Of a stretch of DNA of 64,000 nt, positions 51,228 to 59,971 are shown in pieces; position 1 is the stretch's first letter; the number at the start of each line of letters is the position of its first letter. A model generated the notes under the pieces. That model ran no database searches, was not told the DNA's origin, and saw nothing but the letters and a program-made list of their open reading frames with translations. This DNA is from Phycisphaerales bacterium. GTDB lineage: Bacteria; Planctomycetota; Phycisphaerae; Phycisphaerales; UBA1924. The translations under genes were made by a program, and so were the position numbers. The stretch is taken from contig JADLGW010000050.1 in NCBI GenBank assembly GCA_020849105.1, positions 1 to 64,000 on the forward strand. Reading direction: 5' to 3'.

Positions 51228-53009
51228 TCACCCGATGATCGAGCGCCGCTGGTTCACATAATCCCACAGCACGAAGCGATCGATGTCCCTGCCGCCGGTG
51301 AAGAAGACGCGGCCGCGGGTCTCCTCGGCGAGGCGATGGGCAAACTGGACATCTTCGGACGACTGCCACCAACTGGGAAGGAGGAAGATGTTGATGGTGA
51401 TGCCGTCTTGGCGGCAGGCACGGCCCTCGCGCATGGTCGCTTCCTCGGTGCGGGGGTCGGGCGGATAGAGCATGTAGAGCGTTGAACCCCCCTCAAAGTG
51501 GGCGGTGGGCAGGCCGTCGGTGATGAGAACGATCTGCCGGTTGGGCGTGTCCTGGGCGGTGAGCATCCGGCGCGCGAGGCGCAGGGCGTGCTGAATGTTC
51601 GTGAAGTGCGGCGGGATGAGCGACTCGGTGACCTCCGGGCTGTTCATGTCCACCTTCAGGCGGACGACGGGGCTGCGGGTCGTGACGGGCCTGGGCATGA
51701 GCGCGGGGACGTCGGCGATGCGGCAGGGCCGGGCAAAGGTCGCCATCTCGACAAGGGCCAGAAAGTCTCCGGGGTACTCGCGGCGGATCAGCCCGTCGAG
51801 GCCCAGGGCCATGCGTTTGACGTTCACATACTGGCCGTCGTGGCGCATCGAGCCGGACATGTCCATGAGCACGGCGGTCGCGCACTTCGGCGTGTTGCGC
51901 GTGCGATGAATCTCCAGATCGCACGGCAGTACGGCGAACGGCTCCCTTCCCCACTCTGCGCGCTCGTGCCTTCGTGCCTTCGCGCCCCTCCTCACCGCTG
52001 CATTCACGATCGACTGCCCGGCGTCCATATGCGCGGCCGAATCGCCGAACTCGTAGGGCTTCGTGCGGGGCAACTCCACGGCGCCGTCGCCGGTGACGGG
52101 GCCGGTGTGGCGCCCCGAGCGTGCTTCGGCAAGGGAACTGAAGATCTCCGTGAGCACACGGCCCTGGAAGAGACGGAGCGCGGCCGGGGAGAGCGCGTAT
52201 CCCTCGCGGGTGTGCTCCAGCCCCTGCAGGGCGGCCTGCTCACGCAGGTAGTCCTCGATCTGCTGACGCACCGCGTTGAGCGCGTCGATGTCGGCCTGCT
52301 CGGCGAAGCGGGAGAGTTCTTCCAGGTCGATGCTCCCGACCTTCGCGTTCTTCATCGCCTCGCGGAGTTGCTCCAGCAGTCGGTCGATGGCCTCAAGTTC
52401 TTCCTTCACCTCGAGGGCCCCGGGGATGGACATCGGCGTGCGCCCGGTGAACTCGTACCTGGCGGCCAGTTCCTCCACCTGGTACTTCTCGCCGAGTTGC
52501 CGGATGAGGGCGAGCAGGTGCATGCCGATCGGGCTGCGCTCGCCGCCCGTGCGGTACCACACGCTTTCAAGATCCGGGATCTGTTCCGACGCCGCGGCCT
52601 TCTTGAACCCGTCACGCCACTTCGCGGGGGGGTCGATGGCGGCCGCGGACGTGGAATACCGCTCGGCCGCGTCGCGGCGAACGCGGGCAGTCTCGTAGGT
52701 GGAGAGGATCTTCCGCTTGCGGTCCTGGAGCATCCGGATCAGGGCATCCAGCGGGGGGCCGAGTCCTGCAAACTGCGACGGGTCAAGGGTGATCGCCTCG
52801 GCCAGTTGGTCGGGGGTCAGGTGGCGCAGCGAACCGAAGTGCAGCATGTGCTCCATCGCGACGGACGCCAGGTCCGGCGGCGGGGCTGTGGGCGAGGGAA
52901 ACTCCCTGGGGTCGAACTTCTGGTAGGTGTGGATGACGCCGCCGTGCGGAGATCGCGGGGGCTGGTCGGGGCGTTCCACTGAGCATTGTTCGCCGGGGGT
53001 CGCTGCCAT
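51228..53009 (-). CDS. VWA-domain protein (CoxE/MoxR-associated type)
   Basis: A 593-residue soluble protein. The N-terminal 300 residues are helical and charged (LEAIDRLLEQLREAMKNAKVGSIDLEELSRFAEQADIDAL). The last about 220 residues form a von Willebrand A domain with the MIDAS motif DMSGSM (near 383), TFAR, and ITDGLPT. VWA proteins of this kind work with MoxR AAA ATPases to insert metals or assemble complexes, but no MoxR gene is adjacent. Residues near 343 (GAKARRHERAEWG) are encoded by a dispersed CTTCGTGCCTTCG repeat. ATG at 53009 is 108 bp from the divergent rpmE. Confidence 0.88.
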   Translation of the reverse strand: MAATPGEQCSVERPDQPPRSPHGGVIHTYQKFDPREFPSPTAPPPDLASVAMEHMLHFGSLRHLTPDQLAEAITLDPSQFAGLGPPLDALIRMLQDRKRKILSTYETARVRRDAAERYSTSAAAIDPPAKWRDGFKKAAASEQIPDLESVWYRTGGERSPIGMHLLALIRQLGEKYQVEELAARYEFTGRTPMSIPGALEVKEELEAIDRLLEQLREAMKNAKVGSIDLEELSRFAEQADIDALNAVRQQIEDYLREQAALQGLEHTREGYALSPAALRLFQGRVLTEIFSSLAEARSGRHTGPVTGDGAVELPRTKPYEFGDSAAHMDAGQSIVNAAVRRGAKARRHERAEWGREPFAVLPCDLEIHRTRNTPKCATAVLMDMSGSMRHDGQYVNVKRMALGLDGLIRREYPGDFLALVEMATFARPCRIADVPALMPRPVTTRSPVVRLKVDMNSPEVTESLIPPHFTNIQHALRLARRMLTAQDTPNRQIVLITDGLPTAHFEGGSTLYMLYPPDPRTEEATMREGRACRQDGITINIFLLPSWWQSSEDVQFAHRLAEETRGRVFFTGGRDIDRFVLWDYVNQRRSIIG

Positions 53010-53117
53010 GTTCAGCGCCTGTCGCCGGTCGGCTCACGGTTCCGGGGCGCCTGAAGAGCGGCTCCCGGAGCGTCCACACCCGCGCGCCTATGGTTCCCGC
53101 CCTTCCCGGAGCCCGCC

Positions 53118-53351
53118 ATGAAGAAAGAAATCCACCCGCACTACCACAACTGCAAGGTCTACCACAACGGCGAGGTCGTGATGACCGTCGGGGCGACCGT
53201 GCCGGAGATGCATGTCGAGGTATGGTCGGGCTCCCACCCGTTCTTCACCGGCAAGCAGACGTTCGTGGACACCGCCGGGCGCGTCGAGAAGTTCCAGCGC
53301 AAGTTCCAGGGCAACTACTTCCAGAAGAAGGACGGCGCGAAGAAGGCCTGA
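53118..53351 (+). CDS. rpmE: 50S ribosomal protein bL31
   Basis: A 77-residue protein beginning MKKEIHPHYHNCKVYHNGEV and containing SGSHPFFTGKQTFVDTAGRVEKFQRKF, the bL31 fold. Only one Cys (position 12) is left, so the zinc ribbon of C+ paralogues is missing and this is the zinc-independent (C-) form. GGAG precedes the ATG. A terminator follows at 53384-53411. Confidence 0.96.
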   Translation: MKKEIHPHYHNCKVYHNGEVVMTVGATVPEMHVEVWSGSHPFFTGKQTFVDTAGRVEKFQRKFQGNYFQKKDGAKKA

Positions 53352-53383
53352 TGGCGTGCGGCGGCAGAACCTGCGGGCACCCG

Positions 53384-53411
53384 AACGGAACAGAGAGCCT
53401 GTTCCGTTTTT
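53384..53411 (+). terminator. Rho-independent terminator after rpmE
   Basis: AACGGAACAG (53384-53393) pairs with CTGTTCCGTT (53399-53408) over a five-base loop, followed by a T tract. It lies 32 bp past the stop and ends 28 bp short of the convergent rnc. Confidence 0.92.
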
Positions 53412-53439
53412 CGTTGCCGGGCGCCGGGCAAACTCGGGG

Positions 53440-54195
53440 TCAGGCGGGTTTGGCCACCACGCGGATGAGGCCGTCGGAAGATTTCTCGACAACGCCAAGT
53501 TCCGTGAGGGCGGCGAGGGCCGCCATCTGCTCGCCCTGCTTCTTTGACTGACCCCAGAAGGGGTCGAACTTGCGCTGACCGAGTTCCACGCCGATCTTGA
53601 AGCACTTGGCGTGATCGGGGCCCTTCTCGTCGAGGACTCGGTATTGCGGCACGCCGAGACCGGCGGACTGGGCGTGCTGCTGGAGCACGGATTTGTAGTT
53701 CTCCTGGTGGCCGCTGGCCGCGGCCCGATCCAGGAGCGGGTCGATGAGCGGGAGGATGAACCTGCGGGCCTTGCGCATGCCACCGTCGAGGTAGATGGCG
53801 GCGATCAGGGACTCGAAGGCCGCGGCCGCGAGGGACTGCGGAAGGCCCGTGGACCCGCCCCCGCCCGGGTGGCCATTGGCGGCCTGCATGCCCTTGCCGA
53901 GGGAGAGGAGTTCATCGAGGCCGAGGGAGCGGGCGATGAGGGCGCAGGTGGCGCGGGAGACAGCGGCGGACTTGATCTTCGTCATTTCTCCTTCGAGGAG
54001 GGCAGGGAAGCGTTCGTAGACGCGCTGGGAGACCACGAACCCCAGAACGGAGTCGCCGAGGAACTCCATGCGTTCGTTGGAGTCGACGCGGGCCTCGGCG
54101 ATGGATGCGTGGCGGAGCGCCTGGGCCAGAAGCCCCGCGTCCTTGAATACATATCCGAGGGCCTTCTCCGCGGCAGCCCGCGCAACGTCCGTCAT
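53440..54195 (-). CDS. rnc: Ribonuclease III
   Basis: A 251-residue double-strand-specific endonuclease that processes rRNA and other transcripts. The catalytic signature NERMEFLGDSVLGFVV (near residue 40) with the second Asp-Glu set in AAFESLIAAIYLDGG is intact; the C-terminal about 70 residues form the dsRNA-binding domain (NYKSVLQQHAQSAGLGVPQYRV, KQGEQMAALAAL). It is convergent to rpmE and divergent from rpmH. The era gene, a frequent neighbour, is absent. Confidence 0.95.
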   Translation of the reverse strand: MTDVARAAAEKALGYVFKDAGLLAQALRHASIAEARVDSNERMEFLGDSVLGFVVSQRVYERFPALLEGEMTKIKSAAVSRATCALIARSLGLDELLSLGKGMQAANGHPGGGGSTGLPQSLAAAAFESLIAAIYLDGGMRKARRFILPLIDPLLDRAAASGHQENYKSVLQQHAQSAGLGVPQYRVLDEKGPDHAKCFKIGVELGQRKFDPFWGQSKKQGEQMAALAALTELGVVEKSSDGLIRVVAKPA

Positions 54196-54365
54196 ACGCG
54201 GTGAGGATACCCCGGCAGCGGCGGGCTGTCCCCGCTGGTGGCGGCCGGCGACAGGCGGGCCTAAAGTCTCCGCCCTCGCGGTGCCACCGCCCGCCCTGTG
54301 TTGGCGACGCCACGAAGGGTTGCGAGCGCACCCCGGACCGGCGGCGGCTTTCTCGGAGTTTCCGT

Positions 54366-54509
54366 ATGCATTATCCCCATCGAATCAGCCGCGTGAAGCG
54401 CAAGCGGGCCATCGGTTTTCGGGCCCGGATGCAGACACGCGACGGGCGCAAGATGATGAACCGGAAGCGCCGGGTCGGCCGCAGCCTGAACGTGGCGGAC
54501 AAGCGGTAG
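54366..54509 (+). CDS. rpmH: 50S ribosomal protein bL34
   Basis: A 47-residue, very basic protein with the bL34 core (VKRKRAIGFRARMQTRDGRKMMNRKRRVGRSL). The N-terminus MHYPHRISR differs from the usual MKRTFQPS. The ATG at 54366 is set by length; the 170-bp gap upstream holds its promoter. rnpA, which normally follows rpmH, is not here. Confidence 0.92.
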   Translation: MHYPHRISRVKRKRAIGFRARMQTRDGRKMMNRKRRVGRSLNVADKR

Positions 54510-54591
54510 TTCCGGGGCAGAGGCGGGGGAATGCCGATCGGCCCGGGTGAAGCCGGCGTGGCGCAGTGACCAGAACTTGTGAAGCCCCCGG

Positions 54592-55950
54592 CTACCGGGC
54601 ACCGGCGACGGCGGCCTCCGGGCGGTCGGCCAGGGCCGTGGCGTCCATCGGGCGGGTGCTGACACGTTCGCCGGGCACGGGGTTGAAGCGAGAGCCGTAC
54701 ATCGGCACCCGACGGTTCACCTCGTAGTTGGGGAGGAAGGGATACATGATGAGGAAGCCCACGGTGATGGCCGCGTTGGCGACCAGCAGCGGGATCGACT
54801 CGCCCCAGGGCAGGTTGAATCTCGGGCCGAGGTTGAGGTAGACGACGACGCTGCTGACGATGACCACGATCAGGGCGAGCGGGATGACGGCCTGCCAGGC
54901 CATCATCATCACCTGGTCGAAGCGCATGCGGGGGAGGGTCCAGCGGATCACCATCATGAAGCAGACCAGCAGCCCGACCTTCCCGAAATACACCAGGCAC
55001 TTGGCGAGCACGGCAAGAAGAGTCGTTGACTCCGGCGACAGCCACGGCACCAGCGGCAGGTGGTACCCACCCAGGAACACCAGGGCAAAGAAGGCCGACG
55101 AGGTGATCATGTGGGCGTATTCGCCCATGAAAAAGAGGGCGAATCGCATCGACGAGTACTCGGTGTGGTACCCGCCCACCAGTTCCTGCTCGGCCTCCGC
55201 GTTGTCGAAGGGGGCGCGGTTGGCCTCCGCCAGGATCGAGATGAAGAAGAGGATCGCCGCGATGGGCTGCGAGAGGATCAGCCAGCCGTTGCGGACCTGG
55301 TACCCGACCAGATCGGCCGGGATGAGGGAACCGACAACAAGCAGCACGGCCAGGAGCGAGAGGCCGAGCGGGATCTCATAGGCGAGCATCTGAGCGGTGG
55401 AGCGGAGCCCGCCCAGGAACGAGAACTTGTTGTTGCTGGCCCAGCCGCCGAGCGTGACCCCGTAGACCCCGAGGGAGGCGACGGCGAGCAGGTAGAGGAC
55501 GCCGACGTTCACCACGGCCCCGGCGACCTGCACGGGCCCGCCGGCGACGTGGACGTTGAGGACCGGGATCGTAAACTCGGGAACGTTCCACGTCCCGCCC
55601 CAGGGGATGATGATGAACCCCATGAGGGCGGGGATGACGATGAGCGCCGGGGCAAGGGTGAACAGCACCTTGTCCACGTGGGCCGGGGTGTAGTCCTCCT
55701 TGAGGAAGAACTTGAGCCCGTCGGCCAGCGGTTGCCCGAGCCCCACCATGCCGCGGAGGAACCTGAGGGCCGGGAGGCCGAAATCGAAGCCCACACGGTT
55801 GGGCCCGATGCGGTCCTGGATGTAGGCACTGACCTTGCGTTCCAGGTAGATGGAATAGGCGACACCGATGAGGATGACGTGGACGACGACGATGCAGATG
55901 ACCGCGCTGACGATCAACTGTGCCGTGATGAAGTGCGACAGGTCCGGCAT
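54592..55950 (-). CDS. nuoH: NADH-quinone oxidoreductase subunit H
   Basis: A 452-residue membrane subunit of complex I at the quinone entry. YLERKVSAYIQDRIGPNRVG near residue 35, LADGLKFFLKEDYTP, and ILAEANRAPFDNAEAEQELVGGYHTEYSSMRFALFFMGEYAHM near 245 are family blocks. Eight to nine helices follow the usual pattern. The C-terminal about 40 residues are cytoplasmic and variable. It follows the sulfotransferase gene by six bases, an unusual neighbour; nuoF is 5.7 kb downstream and other nuo genes are not in the window. Confidence 0.96.
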   Translation of the reverse strand: MPDLSHFITAQLIVSAVICIVVVHVILIGVAYSIYLERKVSAYIQDRIGPNRVGFDFGLPALRFLRGMVGLGQPLADGLKFFLKEDYTPAHVDKVLFTLAPALIVIPALMGFIIIPWGGTWNVPEFTIPVLNVHVAGGPVQVAGAVVNVGVLYLLAVASLGVYGVTLGGWASNNKFSFLGGLRSTAQMLAYEIPLGLSLLAVLLVVGSLIPADLVGYQVRNGWLILSQPIAAILFFISILAEANRAPFDNAEAEQELVGGYHTEYSSMRFALFFMGEYAHMITSSAFFALVFLGGYHLPLVPWLSPESTTLLAVLAKCLVYFGKVGLLVCFMMVIRWTLPRMRFDQVMMMAWQAVIPLALIVVIVSSVVVYLNLGPRFNLPWGESIPLLVANAAITVGFLIMYPFLPNYEVNRRVPMYGSRFNPVPGERVSTRPMDATALADRPEAAVAGAR

Positions 55951-55956
55951 GGGGCG

Positions 55957-56796
55957 TTAGTGTAGAGCCGGCTGCGGGCGGCGGAGGGCCGGTTCCGGGC
56001 GCGGCCCGGGCGGCGCCGCCTGCTGCCGGCGGAACTGGTCGCAGCGCCGGGTAAAGGCGGTGCCCAGCGCCGCGGTGCGCCGTTCAAAGAGTGAGCGGGC
56101 GTGCTCGTAGAGCCCAACGTCGAAGCGGTTGGTCTCGCGGATGAGGTCGATGGTGGCGGGCGGGACCTCCGCCACCTTGGGGCGGTCCCTCGTGACGTTG
56201 CGCCGCTCGTAGGAAACGTCGAGCCAGCCGAAGAGGCACTGGAGGTAGACCAGCGAGTCGTCGAAACGTTCCGCCAGGCCGATGGCGGGGAAGTAGGCGT
56301 CCAGAACCCCCTTGGCCTCGCTCAGCATCGCGTCGCTGATCGAGCCGAAGGGGATTTCATTGTGCTCGCGGAGCAGGAAGTAGCGGGTCTGGTCGTTGTC
56401 GAGTTCGATGGAGGTGCGGCGGGCGATGTACTCATGGAGGGACAGACGGCCGCCCTTGACGATCTTGTGCAGGTAGTGCTCCGGATGCTCCAGCACGAAG
56501 TAGTAGTGCGAGATGATGCGGTCTACCGGGTCGCGGAGCATCGTCATGTAGGTGCTGGGCCCGGGCACCCAGCGGTGGATGCCGAAGTGCACATGGCCGG
56601 ACAGGAAATCGAAGCCGGCCCGGGCCGGCTCCGGCATGGCCTTGAAGTCGTCGAGGCGCTGCGGAGCACCAGTGAACCGGTAGCCCTGGGCGCCCGGGTA
56701 CTGCCGAACGACGATGTCCTGGAGGGTGGTGCCCGCCGCCTTGGGCAGGTGCAAAAAAATGAGGGTGCGGGGGTAGTAGGGCCTCGGCTCCGCCAT
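55957..56796 (-). CDS. Sulfotransferase-family protein
   Basis: A 279-residue enzyme. FLHLPKAAGTTLQDIVV near residue 15 is the 5'-phosphosulfate-binding loop, and YMTMLRDPVDRIISHYY near 90 the 3'-phosphate site of PAPS-dependent sulfotransferases; the remainder (DDSLVYLQCLFGWLDV) follows the sulfotransferase fold. It would sulfate a sugar or protein at the cell surface. ATG at 56796 is chosen over 56802 because GGAGG lies nine bases upstream of it. The C-terminal tail is Pro/Arg-rich. It is divergent from the glycosyltransferase gene. Confidence 0.9.
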   Translation of the reverse strand: MAEPRPYYPRTLIFLHLPKAAGTTLQDIVVRQYPGAQGYRFTGAPQRLDDFKAMPEPARAGFDFLSGHVHFGIHRWVPGPSTYMTMLRDPVDRIISHYYFVLEHPEHYLHKIVKGGRLSLHEYIARRTSIELDNDQTRYFLLREHNEIPFGSISDAMLSEAKGVLDAYFPAIGLAERFDDSLVYLQCLFGWLDVSYERRNVTRDRPKVAEVPPATIDLIRETNRFDVGLYEHARSLFERRTAALGTAFTRRCDQFRRQQAAPPGPRPEPALRRPQPALH

Positions 56797-56893
56797 CACC
56801 ATGATCCTCCATGCCCCCACGCCGGCGGGCGCCCGAACCCGTGGGCCGCCGGCGCCGCGCCAACTGTAGCGGGTTAGGCTACGGGCCAGCGGC

Positions 56894-58549
56894 ATGAACA
56901 TCGGCCTGATCACGCGGGAGTACCCGCCATTTTTCGGCGGCGGCATCGGGACCTACGCCCGGCAGTTCGCGCGTGCGCTGGCGGGGTGCGGGCACCGGCC
57001 GGTGGTGATCACGGTGTCGGACGACGGGCGGGAGCGGCGGCAGGACGAGCGCGGAGTCACGGTTGTACGCCTCCCGTTCCTGAAGGGGAGTGACTGGTCC
57101 GGGCCGCACCCGGCGATCGCTACGCCGGAGGCGACCGCCGCGTTCAGGACGTTTCATCCCGTGAGTGTCCTTGCGATGGAACTTGCGAAGGCGCTGCCGC
57201 GGCTGATTGATGAGTTCGAACTGGAAGCGGTCGAGGCGCCGGACACGGGGGCCCTGGCGTGGTTCGTGCTCAACGAGCGGCGGATCGGCGGGACGTGGCC
57301 GCGGGGCGTGCCGCTGGCGGTCGTTGTGCACTCACCGTCGCGATGGGTGGCGGACCTGAACGGCGAGCGGACCGGACCGGCCAGCGAGCACCTGATGGCG
57401 ATGGAGGCCGAGTGCGCCGGTTGGTGCGATGGGCTGGTGACGCCTTCAGCGGGGATGGCCGGGTGGGCTGAGGCCACCCCTTGCTGGGACGCGGCCCGGG
57501 GATCGGTTGCGGTGGTCCCTTATGCCCTGGGAGACCTGGAGCCGCGGGCACGCGAGTCTGCAACGGGCACGCCCGCGCGGGACGGCTCCCGGTTGCTGTT
57601 CGTGGGAAGGCTGGAGCCGCGGAAGGGGCTGGAGACGCTGATCCCGGCGTTCGGCCGGCTGGTCGATACGGGCGCGGACCTGCACCTGGACCTGTGCGGG
57701 CAGGACATGGTGGACCCCCGAACAGGCAAGCGGCTGGGCGGGTCGCTGATCGGTGCGCTGGGCCCGGCGGCACAGGAACGAGTCTCGCGGCTCGGGCGGA
57801 TCGCGCCCGAGAGAGTCGCCCATCTGCGGGGGGGCACACGGATTGCGGTGGTGCCGTCACCCAACGACAACTACCCATTTTCGTGCATCGAGGCGATGTG
57901 CGAGGGGCAGGTGGTTGTCGCGGCGGATGCGGGCGGGATGCGCGAGATGATCCGGCACGGGGTCGATGGGTTGTTGTTTGCGCCCGGAGACGTCGGAGCC
58001 TGCACCGAGGCCCTCCGGACGGCGCACCGGATGTCGGAGGCGGAGGCGGCGTGCATGGGCCGGTCCGCGGCGTGGCGAATACTCAATCTGTGCGGGAATG
58101 AGCGCGTGGTTGAGGAGCGGCTGCGGCACTACCGGGCTGCCGCGTCGGCGGTACGCCCCGTCGCATCACCGCGTCCGGGCGTGATGGTCGTGGATGCGCG
58201 GTACAAGGATCCATTGCCGACGCTTCTGCTGGGGGCGATCCGGGACGGCATCGGCTTTGCCCACGGGTGGACGCGCGACGATCACGGCAGGGTGACGGCC
58301 TTCGCCACGCCCCGCGGCGGCACGGTTCGCAACGGTCGGGCGATTGGCCCGCTTGCCGTGGAGGCATCCCTGGCCGCGGCCCTGGGGCCGGCGGGCCGGG
58401 ATGGTGTGGTGCGGGTGGCCGACACGCGGCAACTGGCCGCGGAGTTGCTTGCGGCGGGGGCCCGGGGAACGGTCGTGCCCGCCGTTGTCTCGCGGGTTCC
58501 CGGGCCGTCGGCTGGGGCGCGGCTGTGGCGGCGTCTGATGCGCCGCTGA
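56894..58549 (+). CDS. Glycosyltransferase family 4 with an extra C-terminal domain
   Basis: A 551-residue enzyme. GT-B fold: LITREYPPFFGGGIGTYARQFARAL at the N-terminus, LLFVGRLEPRKGLETLIPAF, and the E-X7-E-like block FSCIEAMCEGQVVVAADAGGMREMI. Residues about 400-551 (GVMVVDARYKDPLPTLLLGAI...) are not part of GT4 and may be a separate domain. The donor and acceptor are unknown. It begins the plus-strand glycan cluster; the next gene is 15 bp away. Confidence 0.88.
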   Translation: MNIGLITREYPPFFGGGIGTYARQFARALAGCGHRPVVITVSDDGRERRQDERGVTVVRLPFLKGSDWSGPHPAIATPEATAAFRTFHPVSVLAMELAKALPRLIDEFELEAVEAPDTGALAWFVLNERRIGGTWPRGVPLAVVVHSPSRWVADLNGERTGPASEHLMAMEAECAGWCDGLVTPSAGMAGWAEATPCWDAARGSVAVVPYALGDLEPRARESATGTPARDGSRLLFVGRLEPRKGLETLIPAFGRLVDTGADLHLDLCGQDMVDPRTGKRLGGSLIGALGPAAQERVSRLGRIAPERVAHLRGGTRIAVVPSPNDNYPFSCIEAMCEGQVVVAADAGGMREMIRHGVDGLLFAPGDVGACTEALRTAHRMSEAEAACMGRSAAWRILNLCGNERVVEERLRHYRAAASAVRPVASPRPGVMVVDARYKDPLPTLLLGAIRDGIGFAHGWTRDDHGRVTAFATPRGGTVRNGRAIGPLAVEASLAAALGPAGRDGVVRVADTRQLAAELLAAGARGTVVPAVVSRVPGPSAGARLWRRLMRR

Positions 58550-58564
58550 CTACGATTGGCCCGG

Positions 58565-59971
58565 ATGTCCTCTCCTCCTGCCGCTCCCAGGCCCACGGCC
58601 CCCACTCCTGCCGCGGAGGCCCCGGTGAACCCGGCGGGCGCGCCGGGCGAGGTGATGATCCGCGCGCGGAACCTGGGCAAGCGGTTCAAGATCTACCGAA
58701 AGCCGACGGACCGGGTGATCGAGTGGGTCACCGGACGGAGCGACTATCACAAGGACTTCTGGGCCGTGCGCGGTGTGTCGTTCGAGGTGCGGCGCGGGTC
58801 GTGCCTGGGGGTGATCGGGGCCAACGGCTCCGGCAAGTCCACGCTGCTCAAGATGATCACGGGGGCACTGTACCCGACGGAGGGAGACTTCCGCGTCACC
58901 GGGCGGGTGCTGAGCCTGATTGAACTGGGAACGGGGCTGCACCCGCTGATGACCGGCCGAGCGAACATCATCAACGCGGCCCGGCTGCTGGGCTTCCCGG
59001 TCGAATACGCCCGGGAGAGAATCCAGGAGATCGAGGCGTTCGCCGATATCGGCGAGTTCTTTGAGCGTGAGGTGCGGGTGTACTCGACGGGGATGCGGGT
59101 GCGCCTGGCGTTCGCGATGTTCGCGTGCTTCCGGCCGGAGGTGTTCATCGTCGATGAGGCGCTGTCGGTGGGCGACGTGTTCTTCCAGCAGAAGTGTGCG
59201 GCGCGCCTGCGGGAGATGCTCGACGCCGGGATGACGATGCTCTTCGTCAGCCACGACCAATCCGCGATCCTGAACCTCTGCGACCACGCCATCCAACTGG
59301 AGCACGGCCGCATCATGTACGAGGGCGCCCCGCACGAGACCATTCAGCGGTACAGCGCGAGCCTCCAGAAGCGGCCCAAGTACGGAAAGGCACGGCAAAC
59401 CCCGAGACCGGCCCCCGCGGCGGCCGCGGCCGACAGCGGGAACGCGGCGGACGAGGTCTTGAGCCACAGCATCATCCCCGAGGGCGCGGACCGTTTCGGC
59501 GCCCAGAATGCGGTGGTGCGGGCGGTCCGCGTGACCGATGCCCGCGGGTCGGACACCCTTCGGGGCTTCATGGGCGAGGTTCTCACCGTGCATGCTCTCA
59601 TCGAGGCGGTCACCGACGTGCAGGAGCCGGGCGCCGGGTTGCATGTAGTGGATCGCTTCAGCAACATCCTGTTTGCCTGCGGGACGCGGTCGATGGGGAT
59701 TCGCCTGCCCGACCTGGCGGCGGGTGAATCCATCGTGGTGCGGTTTGACCTGACGCTCGACCTGCGGCCGGACACCTACACGCTCGGGGTGGGCACGTCG
59801 GTGCCGTCGGCGGACAGCGCCGAGGGCGGGTTTGTCAACGACCGAGTTCAGAACCTGGGGCCGCTGCTGGTCATGCAGGACCGGACCAGGATCCGGCCGT
59901 TCTACGGGGTGGCGCGGCTGCCGCTCAGGATCAGCGCAGGAACGCCCCTCCGATGCGGCGCGCCGGCATGA
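58565..59971 (+). CDS. ABC transporter ATP-binding protein, Wzt-like polysaccharide exporter
   Basis: A 468-residue protein. Walker A GANGSGKST (85-93), the signature YSTGMRVRLAF (near 178) and Walker B VFIVDEALSVGD (near 198) define the ATPase. Residues about 290-468 form an additional beta-rich domain like the C-terminal sugar-binding domain of Wzt (VLTVHALIEAVTDVQEPGAGLHVVDR). It would energise export of a finished O-antigen or capsule chain. The membrane partner (Wzm) is not in this window. ATG at 58565; a TTG at 58556 is less likely. Confidence 0.93.
   Translation: MSSPPAAPRPTAPTPAAEAPVNPAGAPGEVMIRARNLGKRFKIYRKPTDRVIEWVTGRSDYHKDFWAVRGVSFEVRRGSCLGVIGANGSGKSTLLKMITGALYPTEGDFRVTGRVLSLIELGTGLHPLMTGRANIINAARLLGFPVEYARERIQEIEAFADIGEFFEREVRVYSTGMRVRLAFAMFACFRPEVFIVDEALSVGDVFFQQKCAARLREMLDAGMTMLFVSHDQSAILNLCDHAIQLEHGRIMYEGAPHETIQRYSASLQKRPKYGKARQTPRPAPAAAAADSGNAADEVLSHSIIPEGADRFGAQNAVVRAVRVTDARGSDTLRGFMGEVLTVHALIEAVTDVQEPGAGLHVVDRFSNILFACGTRSMGIRLPDLAAGESIVVRFDLTLDLRPDTYTLGVGTSVPSADSAEGGFVNDRVQNLGPLLVMQDRTRIRPFYGVARLPLRISAGTPLRCGAPA

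Noticed and set aside
54196-54365. Structured RNA such as SRP RNA upstream of rpmH
   Set aside because: The stretch is GC-rich and foldable, but none of the conserved SRP or RNase P motifs was seen.
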